NCBI GenBank assembly: GCA_020073615.1
Contig: JAIQEX010000024.1
Location: 1-60,411, forward strand
Length of the DNA: 60,411 nucleotides
Reading direction: 5' to 3'
Origin: Terriglobia bacterium
GTDB lineage: Bacteria; Acidobacteriota; Terriglobia; Bryobacterales; Bryobacteraceae
This document shows positions 49,419 to 58,025 of this stretch, piece by piece. A program made the translations under genes and the position numbers. Each line of letters starts with the position of its first letter. Within the stretch, counting starts at the first letter, position 1. Below the pieces are notes generated by a model. It made no database searches. It was not told where the DNA came from and saw nothing but the letters and a program-made list of their open reading frames with translations.

Positions 49419-50663
49419 ATGGACGACTTGGTATCCGCCTACAGCGCGATGCTCAAGGATATTGAGGGATCTCAATCTCCCGGCCCTCAAGACGTCTTAG
49501 CCACGCTGCTGGCTCGGGAGAAGATCGGTCGGACCATGGCGACCGCCCTGGCCATTGAACCGGAATCCCTTTCGAATATCCAGGCTTGCGACCAGCGATT
49601 GAAGGAATGGGCCAAATCCATGCCTGGCGCAGTGCGTACTCAGTTTCCGGAATGGAGAACAACCCTCGCGAAGGACGGCTTAGCCTGGTGGTGGTCGCTG
49701 GACGACCAGGCCGGCGGCACAAGCCGCTTCAGACAGGCGTCGCACGTCCTCACTTGGGTAATCATGGCTGTTGCGATCAGTGTTCTCCTGGAGTACGTAC
49801 GGCGGCTGTCCAGCATAGGCTCGTCGGTTTCGGCTACGGTGACTCAGGGTCTTCTAGGGCTTGCGGGGGCGAGTGCCATATTCGGGTTTGCGAAAGATCG
49901 TATCATGGGGTCGGCGGCGCGCCGGGAATGGCGGGGAGAGATCTGGCTCGCCGCTGTGCTCAGCGTCGCGGCGATTGCGGCGGCGGTGGTTAGCCCGCAG
50001 ATTGCCGCGTGTTGGGCTCGGACCGGTGCCAGTGAGCACGCCGCACGCAATCTTAACGGGGCTCGAACCCATTTGGAGCGGGCGGTGCGGCTGGAACCCG
50101 AGGATGGACTGGCGCATTACAACTTCGCTAGTGTTCTGGAAGATCTGCGGGAGGATGCGGCGGCCGAAGCCGAGTATCGGGAGGCGCTTCGGTGGGACAA
50201 CGAGAATTTCCTGACTTACATTAAGCTGTCACGTTTATCTATCGTTTTGCGCCAGAACTATGTAGTAGCTCTGGAATTGGCGGAAGAGGGCTGGGACCGG
50301 TTCAACCGCATGGTAGAGGCAAAGAAGCTGAATGCCGATCAGGAGGCGAGGTTGAAGTACGATCTCCGGAAATACCGTGCCTGGGCGAATCTGGGCTTGC
50401 AGAGATTCAAACCGGCCAAAGATGAACTCGATCAGGCAATCGTGGAAAGTCCAAAGCGCGCCGCGGCCTATTGCCTGCGCGCGGCTCTCTCCTACAACGA
50501 TTCCAAGGACTGGGCGGCGTGCCGCGCGGATGCGCTCTCCTGTATTGCCAACAGTCGCGGCCAGGAAGACGAGTTGCAGCCGGATTGGCTCAGCCTGGCG
50601 CAAGCCTGTGTGAGCCCGCCGGAAACCAAGAAGGCGGAACCGGCGGCCCAGAGGCGCAAATGA
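49419..50663 (+). CDS. Membrane protein with C-terminal TPR domain (CHAT operon gene 1)
   Basis: The 414-residue protein is read from ATG 49419 (TTG 49404 also possible). The N-terminal ~100 residues are soluble and helical (VLATLLAREKIGRTMATALA). Two or three transmembrane helices follow (VLTWVIMAVAISVLLEYV, TQGLLGLAGASAIFGFA, IWLAAVLSVAAIAAAVVSPQ). Then comes a TPR array (AARNLNGARTHLERAVRLEP; AAAEAEYREALRWDNENFLT). No enzyme motif was noticed. ATGA overlap with the next gene implies co-translation. Possibly the inner-membrane sensor or scaffold for the exported CHAT protein. Confidence 0.65.
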   Translation: MDDLVSAYSAMLKDIEGSQSPGPQDVLATLLAREKIGRTMATALAIEPESLSNIQACDQRLKEWAKSMPGAVRTQFPEWRTTLAKDGLAWWWSLDDQAGGTSRFRQASHVLTWVIMAVAISVLLEYVRRLSSIGSSVSATVTQGLLGLAGASAIFGFAKDRIMGSAARREWRGEIWLAAVLSVAAIAAAVVSPQIAACWARTGASEHAARNLNGARTHLERAVRLEPEDGLAHYNFASVLEDLREDAAAEAEYREALRWDNENFLTYIKLSRLSIVLRQNYVVALELAEEGWDRFNRMVEAKKLNADQEARLKYDLRKYRAWANLGLQRFKPAKDELDQAIVESPKRAAAYCLRAALSYNDSKDWAACRADALSCIANSRGQEDELQPDWLSLAQACVSPPETKKAEPAAQRRK

Positions 50664-51754
50664 AGACAGGACTCATTCATCTCCTTTTTGCCGTCCTTTC
50701 GGCAGGCTTCGCCGGCGCACAGCCTCAGGGTTCGGTCTGCCAGTGCATATTTGTCGACCCACCGCCACTCAAACTGACGGTTCACTTCAGCAACGGGCAC
50801 GAGGAAGAGGCGCGAGCCAAGATGTCCGTGCAGACGGGGGATGTCCTGGTTCCCAGCGCCGGGTTTCAGGCGACCCTACTGTGCGAGAGTGCGAAAGGCT
50901 TGGTGCGGGAGCCGATACGGAATGCAGGACCGCAACCGGTGCCGTGTTCCGTGCCTCCCAAGCCCCTGATCCAAGTGGCGGGCCGTCCAGCCGACAGCCA
51001 CCGGCTGGGACCGACCACGAACGACAGCATTACGCTGTTGGCACCGCGCGGCACGCGGGTACGTTCGACGCAGCCGCGGATCAGATGGATCGCGATCGAG
51101 GGAGCAACTCAATACACCATCATTGTTCGCAACGAAGACATCTCCTGGTCGAACACGGTGCCCGCGGCCAAAGGAGACGTGATGGCAGTGACCTATCCTT
51201 CATCGGCGCCCCCGTTGAAGCCGGGAGGCATTTACAAAGCGATTGTCAGATCCGGCTCCGCCGCGTCCAACTCCAGTCAACAACCCAACATGGGTTTTGA
51301 GATTCTGACCGAGAATGACGCACGCGAGGTGGATCTGGAATCAGAGAAACTCGACCGCCTCAATTTGCCGGCCGGCGATCGCCGTTTCGCGCGTGCTTCA
51401 CTATTTGCGGCTTACGGACTGTATGCGGATGCCATCGAGGAACTGGGCGACGGCCGGCTTGTGGGGCAGGACCCGTTTGTTCAGCGATTTCTGGCCACGG
51501 TGTATTTGGAAGTGGGACTTCATGCCCTTGGGCGCGATTTGGTCTTGAAATCGCTCAAGCCACCCGCATCCGATCAGGACTCCGAGCGGGGACGGGCGAC
51601 CTCGCATGCGTTGTTGGGTCAGCTTTACGAATGGTCCGATGCTCCCGCCGCAATCAGGGAGTGGCAACTGGCTCGGACTTTATATGAACAATTGGGCGAG
51701 GCTGAGGCCGTCAAGACGATCGACGCCCGGCTGGCAACTCTCACGAGGCGGTAA
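50660..51754 (+). CDS. Exported FecR-like/beta-sandwich protein with helical tail (CHAT operon gene 2)
   Basis: The 364-residue protein has a signal peptide (LIHLLFAVLSAGFAGA). A FecR-like stretch (MSVQTGDVLVPSAGFQATLL) is followed by a fibronectin-like domain (QPRIRWIAIEGATQYTIIVR). A C-terminal TPR-like helical region contains ARASLFAAYGLYADAIEELG and LARTLYEQLGEAEAVKTIDA. Such FecR-type modules bind ligands or partner proteins outside the cytoplasm. It is coupled to gene 1 and followed three bases later by the CHAT gene. Confidence 0.6.
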   Translation: MKTGLIHLLFAVLSAGFAGAQPQGSVCQCIFVDPPPLKLTVHFSNGHEEEARAKMSVQTGDVLVPSAGFQATLLCESAKGLVREPIRNAGPQPVPCSVPPKPLIQVAGRPADSHRLGPTTNDSITLLAPRGTRVRSTQPRIRWIAIEGATQYTIIVRNEDISWSNTVPAAKGDVMAVTYPSSAPPLKPGGIYKAIVRSGSAASNSSQQPNMGFEILTENDAREVDLESEKLDRLNLPAGDRRFARASLFAAYGLYADAIEELGDGRLVGQDPFVQRFLATVYLEVGLHALGRDLVLKSLKPPASDQDSERGRATSHALLGQLYEWSDAPAAIREWQLARTLYEQLGEAEAVKTIDARLATLTRR

Positions 51755-51757
51755 GCG

Positions 51758-54700
51758 ATGCGACTCGGATTGGCCGCGGCGGCGGCACTTCTCTGTATTG
51801 GCGGCGCGACTGGATTCGCGCAACCTGCACCTCAAACCAACGCGACGGCGAGCATCCCGGAGTGGCGGAAACGTCTGTTTGCGGAAGCCCAGGCCGCAGC
51901 CAAGGCCAACAATCTCGATTTGGCCAACCAGAAGTTCAATGAACTGCTCGGCCTGGCACGGGAAAAACACGACGATTCGGGAATGGCGGAGGCCTTCTAT
52001 GGATTAGGGGAGATCTCTTTTGAACGTGGTCAATGGGCCGTATCCGCGGGACATTGGAAGTCGTTTCTCGAAATCGCGGAAGCGAACTCCTCGACGGGCG
52101 ACGCGGCGGAGGCCCTGTACAAGCTGAGTTTCATCTTCAGCAACCTCAACGACGACCGGGCAGCGATCGCCTACGGTGTTCGGGCCGCGGACATACTTCG
52201 CGGGAGCAATCAGCCGGAGGAGGGTGTGGTGCTCGTGCTTCTAGGGCAGGCCCGGCAGCGGGAACGGGATTTCAGTGGCGCGGCGGATGCGCTTCGTAAA
52301 GCAAGTTTGGTTTTACATGCGCTAAAGGACAAGACCGACGAGGCGGTAGCGTTGGCTGCACTGGGCCCGATTTACCGCTGGCTTGGTAATGACGCTGAGG
52401 CCACGAAGACGGCACGGGCAGCGCTGGCTCTTTTCGAAGAGGAGAAGGACTTTCGAGGGCAGGCGACTAGGCTTTTCTTCCTTGCGGGGATAGCCCGTGA
52501 TTCCGGCAGATACGATGAAGCGCTTGCCAATACCATCCGGGCCCGCGATGCCATGGCGAAGGCACCGGACCGTGCGCTGCAGGTCACGATCCTGTACAAC
52601 ATTTCGCGGCTGCAGGCCGAACTTGGCCACACAACGGAAGAGATCGACGCGCTGAAGAGTCTGCTGCAGATTGCCGGAAAGGAACTGGAGTCGGGTGATG
52701 AGGTCCGCCAGGCGAAGGCCGATTTGCGCCAGATCTATCTTAATCTCGGCAATGAGGCAGAGGCAGCCCGCTACGCCTCCCCTGCCGTCGAACGGGTGGA
52801 TGCCAAAGACGGCAAGCGAACCATAGTGGAGCAGGCGGAGTGGGACAGGATGGTGGAAGGCGCATTGCTAAGGGGGGGCACCTACGAGCCGGAGGTATGC
52901 CGCAGCGCTTTAGAGAAGGCACGCGCAGAGCACTCCGCGTTTGCCGAAGCCAACGCACTTCAGTGCCTGGGGGTGTCGGAACGCAGGGCGGGTCGCCACA
53001 CCGCCGCGCTCGATCTGCTTCGACAGGCGATTGCGATCTATCAAACGCTGAATATCAACGCAGGCGAGGCCGCGTGTTCGATCCACGTTGGCGCCGTGCG
53101 GGCCGCTCTGGGCGAATTCCAGCCCGCAATCGACGCCATCAACCGCGCGCTTACGATCGCGCGCGCCGCCCACAACCAGTTTAGCGAAGGGAAGGCCCTC
53201 AACCTTCTTGGTGAAGTGCACGCGCAGTGGGGCAGCTACAGGACGTCGATCAACGCGTTGATCGACGCCATGACGATCTGGGAACAGCTCGGAAACCAGC
53301 GGGAACTGGCGGCTGTGTACAACAATCTGGGCGCCGTGTACAGCGCGGGCGGGCAGAAGCAAGGCGCGATCGTTTGGTACGGCAAATCACGGACCATCAG
53401 CCACAACCTGAATGACGGCGAGGCGGAAGCTGCGGCATTCGGCAATATCGGGGCCGTCTATCTTGCTTTGCGCCAATACGAAAAGGCGGCCGATTCCACC
53501 AGCAAGGCATTAGAGCTGGCGATCCAATCGAAGGATCGTGACGGAGAGGCCACTTATCGGATGAACCTGGGCATCGCTTACAGAGACCAGGGACGGAACG
53601 AGGCTGCGCTCGCCGAGTGGGAGACAGCTTCCAAGATTCTGGAAGGCATCGAGAAGCCGGATCTGAGGGCGACTCTATTGATGAACCGGGCCGAAACGCT
53701 GACTTCCACCGGTCGATACCAGGAAGGTCTCGACCTGGCCCAACAGGCTGGCAAGCTGGTGAGTCCCATGCAATCGGCCAGGATGGAGAGCAACGCGTTT
53801 CATATTCTCGGCAGATGCCTGCTCAGTCTGGGCCGCGAGGACGAGGCCGTGGAGGCGCTTCACCGCAGTGTTGCAGCGTGGGAGGCGGTTAGAGCCACCG
53901 CGGGCACCGATTCATTCAAGACTGGAGTGGCGGCGCAGTCCGCTGATGTTTATGGCACCACGGTAGGATTACACCTGTATCGAGAAGAAGCTGCTTTGGC
54001 CTTCGAGTATATGGAGCGAGCGCGGGCGCGGACGTTCCTGGATCAAGTCCACGGTGTCCGGCTGCCGCAACTTGCTCAAAAGGACAGCGAGCTGTCGTCT
54101 CGCGCCGAATCCCTGCTCAAGCGCATTTCGGAGTTGGAGCGGCAGACCGGTGGAACAGAGCAACAGAGGCTCGCAGCCGCTGCGGAGATTGCCGCCCGCC
54201 GCCGCGACTACGCCCTGTTGATACCGATGATTCAGGCGCAAAACCCGGCTCTGGCTGGAGTGCTCCCGAGTTCCACCCTGTCTTTGGCCGAGGTCCGGCA
54301 GCGCCTCGACACGGATACTACGCTGCTCGTGTATTTCTTTGCGCAGGATCAGAAGTACGTGGGCGTGCTGACCTCGTCTAGTTACCGGTTTGTACCTTTG
54401 GCGTTTTCCGACAAGGAACTGCAGGACGCTATCGACGTCTTCTGGGACTTTCCGAATCGATCGCTGCGGCCGGCGATTGCCAGGAAGCTTTACAAGATGC
54501 TGCTGGAACCAGTGGAGGAATTTGTCACGAGCAAGCGGGTCGGCATCGTGCCATTCGGCGCACTGCACTACATTCCTTTTGCTGCGCTGTTCGGCGGCCA
54601 GCCGTATTTTGGCGAAGGCCGCTCCCTTTTCTACCTGCCGAGCGCCAGCATGCTTCCGGATCTGAAAGCATCTCGGAGAGCGTCTTTTCTTACCGGCTAT

Positions 54701-55279
54701 AGCGATCTGCTTGCCTTTTCGGCAAGTACGGTCCCACCGCTCTTACGCTACGCGGATGAAGCCGCTAGCGAATCGGCGAAGCTGTTCCAGGGCAAGACGC
54801 TGCTTCGCGAGAAAGCCACTTTGCAACAGGTCCGTGAGATGCTGCCCAAATCCAAATCGGTTCTGTTGATCGGACACGGGGAAATGCTACCGGAATCGCC
54901 ATTGTTTTCGCGAATTCATTTCGCCGACGGGCCACTGGAAGTGCGCGACGTTTACACTATGAATCTGCAACAGACGGATCTGGTTTTCCTGAGCGGTTGC
55001 GAGACCCATCGCGGGGAAGGCAGCCGCGGAGACGACATCGTCGGCTTGAGCCGGGCATTTCTGGCCGCCGGGGCGCGCACCGTCATCGCCACACTCTGGA
55101 GCGTGGATGAACAGGCGACTACCCGGCTGATCATAAGCTTCTATCAGCATTTACACGACGGTTTGGCAAAGGCGGCCGCCTTAAGCGCCGCTCAAGCGGA
55201 CATAAGATCCGACCCATCGTATTCTCATCCGTACTATTGGGCTGGCTTCATCCTCAGCGGAGATCCTGGTTCGCGTTGA
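51758..55279 (+). CDS. Exported TPR-CHAT caspase-like peptidase (CHAT operon gene 3)
   Basis: The 1,173-residue protein has a signal peptide (GLAAAAALLCIGGATGFA). About fifteen TPR-like repeats span residues ~40-720 (for example LGLAREKHDDSGMAEAFYGL; AAVYNNLGAVYSAGGQKQGA). A CHAT domain occupies the last ~300 residues. The catalytic histidine is H1040 (LLIGHGEML) and cysteine C1081 (LSGCETHRG), both intact. CHAT enzymes are caspase/separase-like cysteine peptidases; here the TPRs probably bind partners or substrates. The signal peptide puts it outside the cytoplasm, unlike defence-associated TPR-CHAT proteins such as Craspase. No effector substrate is obvious nearby. Confidence 0.85.
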   Translation: MRLGLAAAAALLCIGGATGFAQPAPQTNATASIPEWRKRLFAEAQAAAKANNLDLANQKFNELLGLAREKHDDSGMAEAFYGLGEISFERGQWAVSAGHWKSFLEIAEANSSTGDAAEALYKLSFIFSNLNDDRAAIAYGVRAADILRGSNQPEEGVVLVLLGQARQRERDFSGAADALRKASLVLHALKDKTDEAVALAALGPIYRWLGNDAEATKTARAALALFEEEKDFRGQATRLFFLAGIARDSGRYDEALANTIRARDAMAKAPDRALQVTILYNISRLQAELGHTTEEIDALKSLLQIAGKELESGDEVRQAKADLRQIYLNLGNEAEAARYASPAVERVDAKDGKRTIVEQAEWDRMVEGALLRGGTYEPEVCRSALEKARAEHSAFAEANALQCLGVSERRAGRHTAALDLLRQAIAIYQTLNINAGEAACSIHVGAVRAALGEFQPAIDAINRALTIARAAHNQFSEGKALNLLGEVHAQWGSYRTSINALIDAMTIWEQLGNQRELAAVYNNLGAVYSAGGQKQGAIVWYGKSRTISHNLNDGEAEAAAFGNIGAVYLALRQYEKAADSTSKALELAIQSKDRDGEATYRMNLGIAYRDQGRNEAALAEWETASKILEGIEKPDLRATLLMNRAETLTSTGRYQEGLDLAQQAGKLVSPMQSARMESNAFHILGRCLLSLGREDEAVEALHRSVAAWEAVRATAGTDSFKTGVAAQSADVYGTTVGLHLYREEAALAFEYMERARARTFLDQVHGVRLPQLAQKDSELSSRAESLLKRISELERQTGGTEQQRLAAAAEIAARRRDYALLIPMIQAQNPALAGVLPSSTLSLAEVRQRLDTDTTLLVYFFAQDQKYVGVLTSSSYRFVPLAFSDKELQDAIDVFWDFPNRSLRPAIARKLYKMLLEPVEEFVTSKRVGIVPFGALHYIPFAALFGGQPYFGEGRSLFYLPSASMLPDLKASRRASFLTGYSDLLAFSASTVPPLLRYADEAASESAKLFQGKTLLREKATLQQVREMLPKSKSVLLIGHGEMLPESPLFSRIHFADGPLEVRDVYTMNLQQTDLVFLSGCETHRGEGSRGDDIVGLSRAFLAAGARTVIATLWSVDEQATTRLIISFYQHLHDGLAKAAALSAAQADIRSDPSYSHPYYWAGFILSGDPGSR

Positions 55280-55359
55280 GATGGCCCGACTGTACGGCAA
55301 TACTCGGGTCATCCTGTCCCAGCGCTCCGCGGGGTGGACCTTGTTAGCGGTCAGCTTCC

Positions 55360-55470
55360 TTACTGCACCACCGCTGACTGCTTCTCGCCCACGTTGGCCA
55401 GTCGCTCCTGAATCCGGCGCGTGAGTTCTTCCTGCCGGGTGAGCTGGATCTTCGTGTACTCCTCGGTCAT
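55360..55470 (-). pseudogene. C-terminal fragment of an unidentified phage-type gene
   Basis: A 36-residue frame MTEEYTKIQLTRQEELTRRI followed by QERLANVGEKQSAVVQ reads on the minus strand. It is fused immediately downstream of the truncated terminase in another frame. The amphipathic helix looks like a genuine protein tail, but the rest of its gene is missing, consistent with an internal deletion. Confidence 0.4.
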
Positions 55471-55852
55471 CCGATTCTTCAATCAGCGCATCCACCCTCT
55501 GCTTCGAGTTGCGCTTGGCCATCTCGACCGTGGGCTGTACCGCCATCATGGGCCCCGGCGACTGGTGGATTACATAACCGATCCAGTTGTTTCCCGCTTC
55601 TGTGGCTCCAATTTGAGCCCCTTTCATGAAGACCGTTCGCTCGATGGGCGAGGATGGCGAGAGGCAATCCATGATCTCGCGCAGATACGGGGTGCGATCG
55701 GTGCGCCAGGGCCCTGGCTCGGCCGAGGCGCGCTGCGACAGGATACGGTGGCGGTCTGCCCAATCGGAGATGGTCAGCACCGGCTCCGGCCGCGCGCCGG
55801 CGGCCGCGGCTGCCGCGTAGATCTCTTCAGCTGTTGCGATCAGCGAATTCAT
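55471..55852 (-). pseudogene. Phage terminase large subunit (GpA-like), N-terminal fragment
   Basis: The minus-strand frame encodes ~125 residues (ISDWADRHRILSQRASAEPG; RTPYLREIMDCLSPSSPIER; FMKGAQIGATEAGNNWIGYV; GPMMAVQPTVEMAKRNSKQR). These match the GpA/TerL ATPase N-terminus, with QIGATE in the Walker A position. After VDALIEES similarity stops; a full protein has ~500 more residues. The annotated frame continues to 55181 but is not terminase-like. Together with the small subunit it marks a broken phage packaging module. Confidence 0.75.
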
Positions 55853-56315
55853 TCAGGGCCTTGCGGATCTCGGCCGTGAGGATCTCATGCACCTTGGCCG
55901 CTTCATTCTCGGCGGCGAGCAGGGCGGCGACGCGCTCCGGGATGTTCAGCAACTGGTCGCGGAACTGGCGGAACCGGTTGAACGCGGCGACCTGCACCTC
56001 GTCTTTCGAGACGAGCTTTTCGGTCCGCTCCTCGTACTCGATCTTGGCCAGCCGCGCCTGGTAGTGCTCGCGCACGGCGCGCGCCTTGGTGTATTGCGAA
56101 GCGCCGAAGACCGGAACGTCGTCCTCCTCCTGCCCACGCTGGACGATGGGCGGCGCGTGACGTATGGTGTTCTGCTCCCACTCAGCATCGGCCTTTTCGG
56201 AGTCGATCTGCCCATCCGGCTGGGTGGAAATGCGCCCGGTTCCAATCGCCTTCTGCACAGCGGACAGCACGACGCCGCGATGGCGCGCGTAGGCCCGCTG
56301 GCTCAGGATCGCCAC
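55827..56315 (-). CDS. Phage terminase small subunit-like DNA-packaging protein
   Basis: The 162-residue protein has an N-terminal helix-turn-helix (YARHRGVVLSAVQKAIGTGR, Nu1-type), an acidic linker, and a coiled-coil C-terminus (ARLAKIEYEERTEKLVSKDE, FRQFRDQLLNIPERVAALLA). This combination is typical of terminase small subunits. It overlaps the large subunit gene by 26 bp. Being next to a truncated partner, it is probably non-functional in packaging. Confidence 0.7.
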   Translation of the reverse strand: MAILSQRAYARHRGVVLSAVQKAIGTGRISTQPDGQIDSEKADAEWEQNTIRHAPPIVQRGQEEDDVPVFGASQYTKARAVREHYQARLAKIEYEERTEKLVSKDEVQVAAFNRFRQFRDQLLNIPERVAALLAAENEAAKVHEILTAEIRKALNEFADRNS

Positions 56316-56376
56316 GTGTTCGCGTCTCGACTAATCGTGGCGAAGCGTTCACTTTTCCCTTGCCTTCCGAGCGAAC

Positions 56377-56392
56377 CAGAGTGATGAATCGT
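56377..56392 (+). promoter_or_regulatory. Shared 16-bp leader motif, copy 1
   Basis: CAGAGTGATGAATCGT at 56377-56392 is repeated exactly at 56964-56979 before the next small gene. An ATGAAT hexamer inside it lies 18 bp after TTGCCT (56360-56365), so it may be part of the promoter. Confidence 0.5.
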
Positions 56393-56429
56393 CATGCGCG
56401 GATCAACCGCCAAAAGGAAAAACACCACC

Positions 56430-56873
56430 ATGAAGAACGCAGAAGCCAGCAACACCACCGAAACCGCCGCCGTTGCGGAACAGGGCGCACAGGTCGCGCC
56501 GGAGAAGACCCCCTCGAAGAAGGCTGCCAGCCAGAAGAAGGGCGCGCCCAAGGCCAAGAACGCCGCCAAGGGTGCCAAGACCAAGGCCGCCGCGCCGAAG
56601 AAGGAAGCCAAGGCCGGCAAGAAGGCCGCCAAGTCGCCCAAGGCCTCGAAAACGCAGGAGAGTGCCGGGCCGCGCGAGGGCACCAAGACCGCCCAGGTAG
56701 TCGCCATGTTGCAGCGGAAGAACGGCGCCACCATCGAGGAGATCATGGAGAAGATGGGCTGGCAGAAACACACCGTCCGCGGCTTCATGGCCGGCGCGAT
56801 GAAGAAGGCCGGCTTCACCGTCGAGTCCTTCAAATCCGAGAAGGGCGAGCGCACCTACCGGATCAACCAGTAG
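56430..56873 (+). CDS. DUF3489-domain protein with Lys/Ala-rich tail
   Basis: The 147-residue protein starts at ATG 56430 with AAGGA upstream. The first ~85 residues are low-complexity Lys/Ala (KKAASQKKGAPKAKNAAKGA), like histone H1-type tails. The C-terminal ~60 residues (AQVVAMLQRKNGATIEEIME; WQKHTVRGFMAGAMKKAGFT) are the DUF3489 winged-helix-like domain. It is common on prophages and plasmids. Probable DNA-binding, chromatin-like protein. Its own leader motif and terminator make it a separate unit. Confidence 0.82.
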   Translation: MKNAEASNTTETAAVAEQGAQVAPEKTPSKKAASQKKGAPKAKNAAKGAKTKAAAPKKEAKAGKKAAKSPKASKTQESAGPREGTKTAQVVAMLQRKNGATIEEIMEKMGWQKHTVRGFMAGAMKKAGFTVESFKSEKGERTYRINQ

Positions 56874-56892
56874 CATCGAACCCTTCCCCTTG

Positions 56893-56925
56893 GCCCGCCC
56901 GGCTCCGACCGCGGCGGGCTTTCTT
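56893..56925 (+). terminator. Rho-independent terminator after DUF3489 gene
   Basis: Stem GCCCGCC (56893-56899) / GGCGGGC (56913-56919) with a 13-nt loop is followed by TTTCTT. Same architecture as the terminator at 57314. Confidence 0.75.
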
Positions 56926-56963
56926 CGTTGGTGCCGCAGATTTCGCTTGATCCTGTGGGCATT

Positions 56964-56979
56964 CAGAGTGATGAATCGT
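56964..56979 (+). promoter_or_regulatory. Shared 16-bp leader motif, copy 2
   Basis: CAGAGTGATGAATCGT again. ATGAAT here lies 18 bp after TTGATC (56947-56952), the same spacing as copy 1. The gene starts 20 bp downstream. Confidence 0.5.
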
Positions 56980-56999
56980 GGTGCAAGGAGAGAAACCAG

Positions 57000-57299
57000 A
57001 TGGCACGCAACAGCAAGCAGACCACCAGCTACAACGGATTCGCAATCCCGCTCCAGCCCGACACCGACCTTGGCCTCGCGATGCTGATCGCGGAGTCGGA
57101 AGACGGCCAGTACGAGCCGGTCGCCGTAGTCGCTAACGTAGGCGAAGCGCGCGAGGTAGCACAACAGGACTTCCGGAGCAGGATGGACCGGCTGGAGCAC
57201 GGCGAGACGCCGCTTTGCCCGTACGTCTACAAGGTCTGGGCACGGGGAATCGACGGCGAACACCGCATCGCCACCGAACTAATGGCCACGAAACTGTAG
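57000..57299 (+). CDS. Small hypothetical protein of mobile-DNA type
   Basis: The 99-residue protein starts at ATG 57000, with AGGAG eight to nine bases upstream. The sequence (GFAIPLQPDTDLGLAMLIAE; VVANVGEAREVAQQDFRSRM; LCPYVYKVWARGIDGEHRIA) suggests a compact alpha/beta fold. I recognise it only as a kind of protein found near DUF3489 genes and prophages. It has its own leader motif and terminator. Confidence 0.65.
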   Translation: MARNSKQTTSYNGFAIPLQPDTDLGLAMLIAESEDGQYEPVAVVANVGEAREVAQQDFRSRMDRLEHGETPLCPYVYKVWARGIDGEHRIATELMATKL

Positions 57300-57313
57300 C
57301 CGTTGCGCCACCC

Positions 57314-57345
57314 GCCGCCAGCCCGCGAGGTTGGCGGCTTTCTTA
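57314..57345 (+). terminator. Rho-independent terminator
   Basis: Stem GCCGCCA (57314-57320) / TGGCGGC (57332-57338), an 11-nt loop, then TTTCTTAG. Confidence 0.8.
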
Positions 57346-57643
57346 GCTTTCAGGCCACTTCTACGATAACCCCACTTTCGAGGAACTTGGCAATGGGCGC
57401 GTCCTAACTGGGTTCGTAAACACTACGCCGTCAGCGAGGAATCATCGGCACTTTCGACTTCATTATCACTGTGACACTGACAATACCAGTGGATACACAC
57501 CTCCTCAACAGCACGCCGCGAGCCGGCATCCCGAAGGCATCAGCCTAGGTGTTGACGCCGCGCCGCTCAACGTAGCGCTCAATGATCCGAAAGCCGATTA
57601 TAAGGCCGGGCCTCCCCGGTGGACGCCCGTCTTTCCCCTTGCA

Positions 57644-57678
57644 CTTCTACAAGACCTCTGTCATCCTTCCTGTAGAAG
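57644..57678 (+). promoter_or_regulatory. Likely PadR operator
   Basis: Inverted repeat CTTCTACA (57644-57651) / TGTAGAAG (57671-57678) with a 19-bp spacer ends 12 bp before the padR start. Widely spaced TGTAGA half-sites upstream of PadR-ADOP pairs fit the known autoregulation of PadR regulators. Confidence 0.6.
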
Positions 57679-57690
57679 CGATCAGGAACC

Positions 57691-58017
57691 ATGTCACGCA
57701 TCGATCTGCCCCAAGGCACCCTCGACCTCCTCATCCTCCGTACCCTCTCCCTCGGGCCCCAGCACGGATGGGGCATCTCCGAGCGCGTGCAGCGATTGTC
57801 CAGCGAGGTCCTCTGCATTCAACAGGGCTCGCTCTACCCGGCCCTCCATCGCCTCGAGCGGCGCGGCTGGATCAAGGCCCGCTGGGGCACGTCGGAGAAC
57901 AATCGCCGCGCACGATACTACGAACTCACCAGGGCCGGCCGCAAACAGCTCGAAACCGAAACCGGTCTCTGGAAGCAGTTAACCACCGCCGTCAGCCAGG
58001 TGCTCGGCGAAGCCTGA
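57691..58017 (+). CDS. PadR-family transcriptional regulator
   Basis: The 108-residue protein opens [20 protein letters not shown] and shows the winged-helix segment [20 protein letters not shown] with [12 protein letters not shown], standard PadR. GGAACC precedes ATG 57691. It is followed eight bases after its stop by the ADOP permease, a pairing very common in Acidobacteria. It probably represses the pair from the operator at 57644-57678. Confidence 0.92.
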   Translation: MSRIDLPQGTLDLLILRTLSLGPQHGWGISERVQRLSSEVLCIQQGSLYPALHRLERRGWIKARWGTSENNRRARYYELTRAGRKQLETETGLWKQLTTAVSQVLGEA

Positions 58018-58025
58018 GGATCACC

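Larger units (their letters stand above)
57300..57690. other. Intergenic region before the PadR gene
   Basis: A terminator at 57314-57345 and a palindromic operator at 57644-57678 are described separately. The 300 bp between them hold no convincing frame. Confidence 0.5.
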
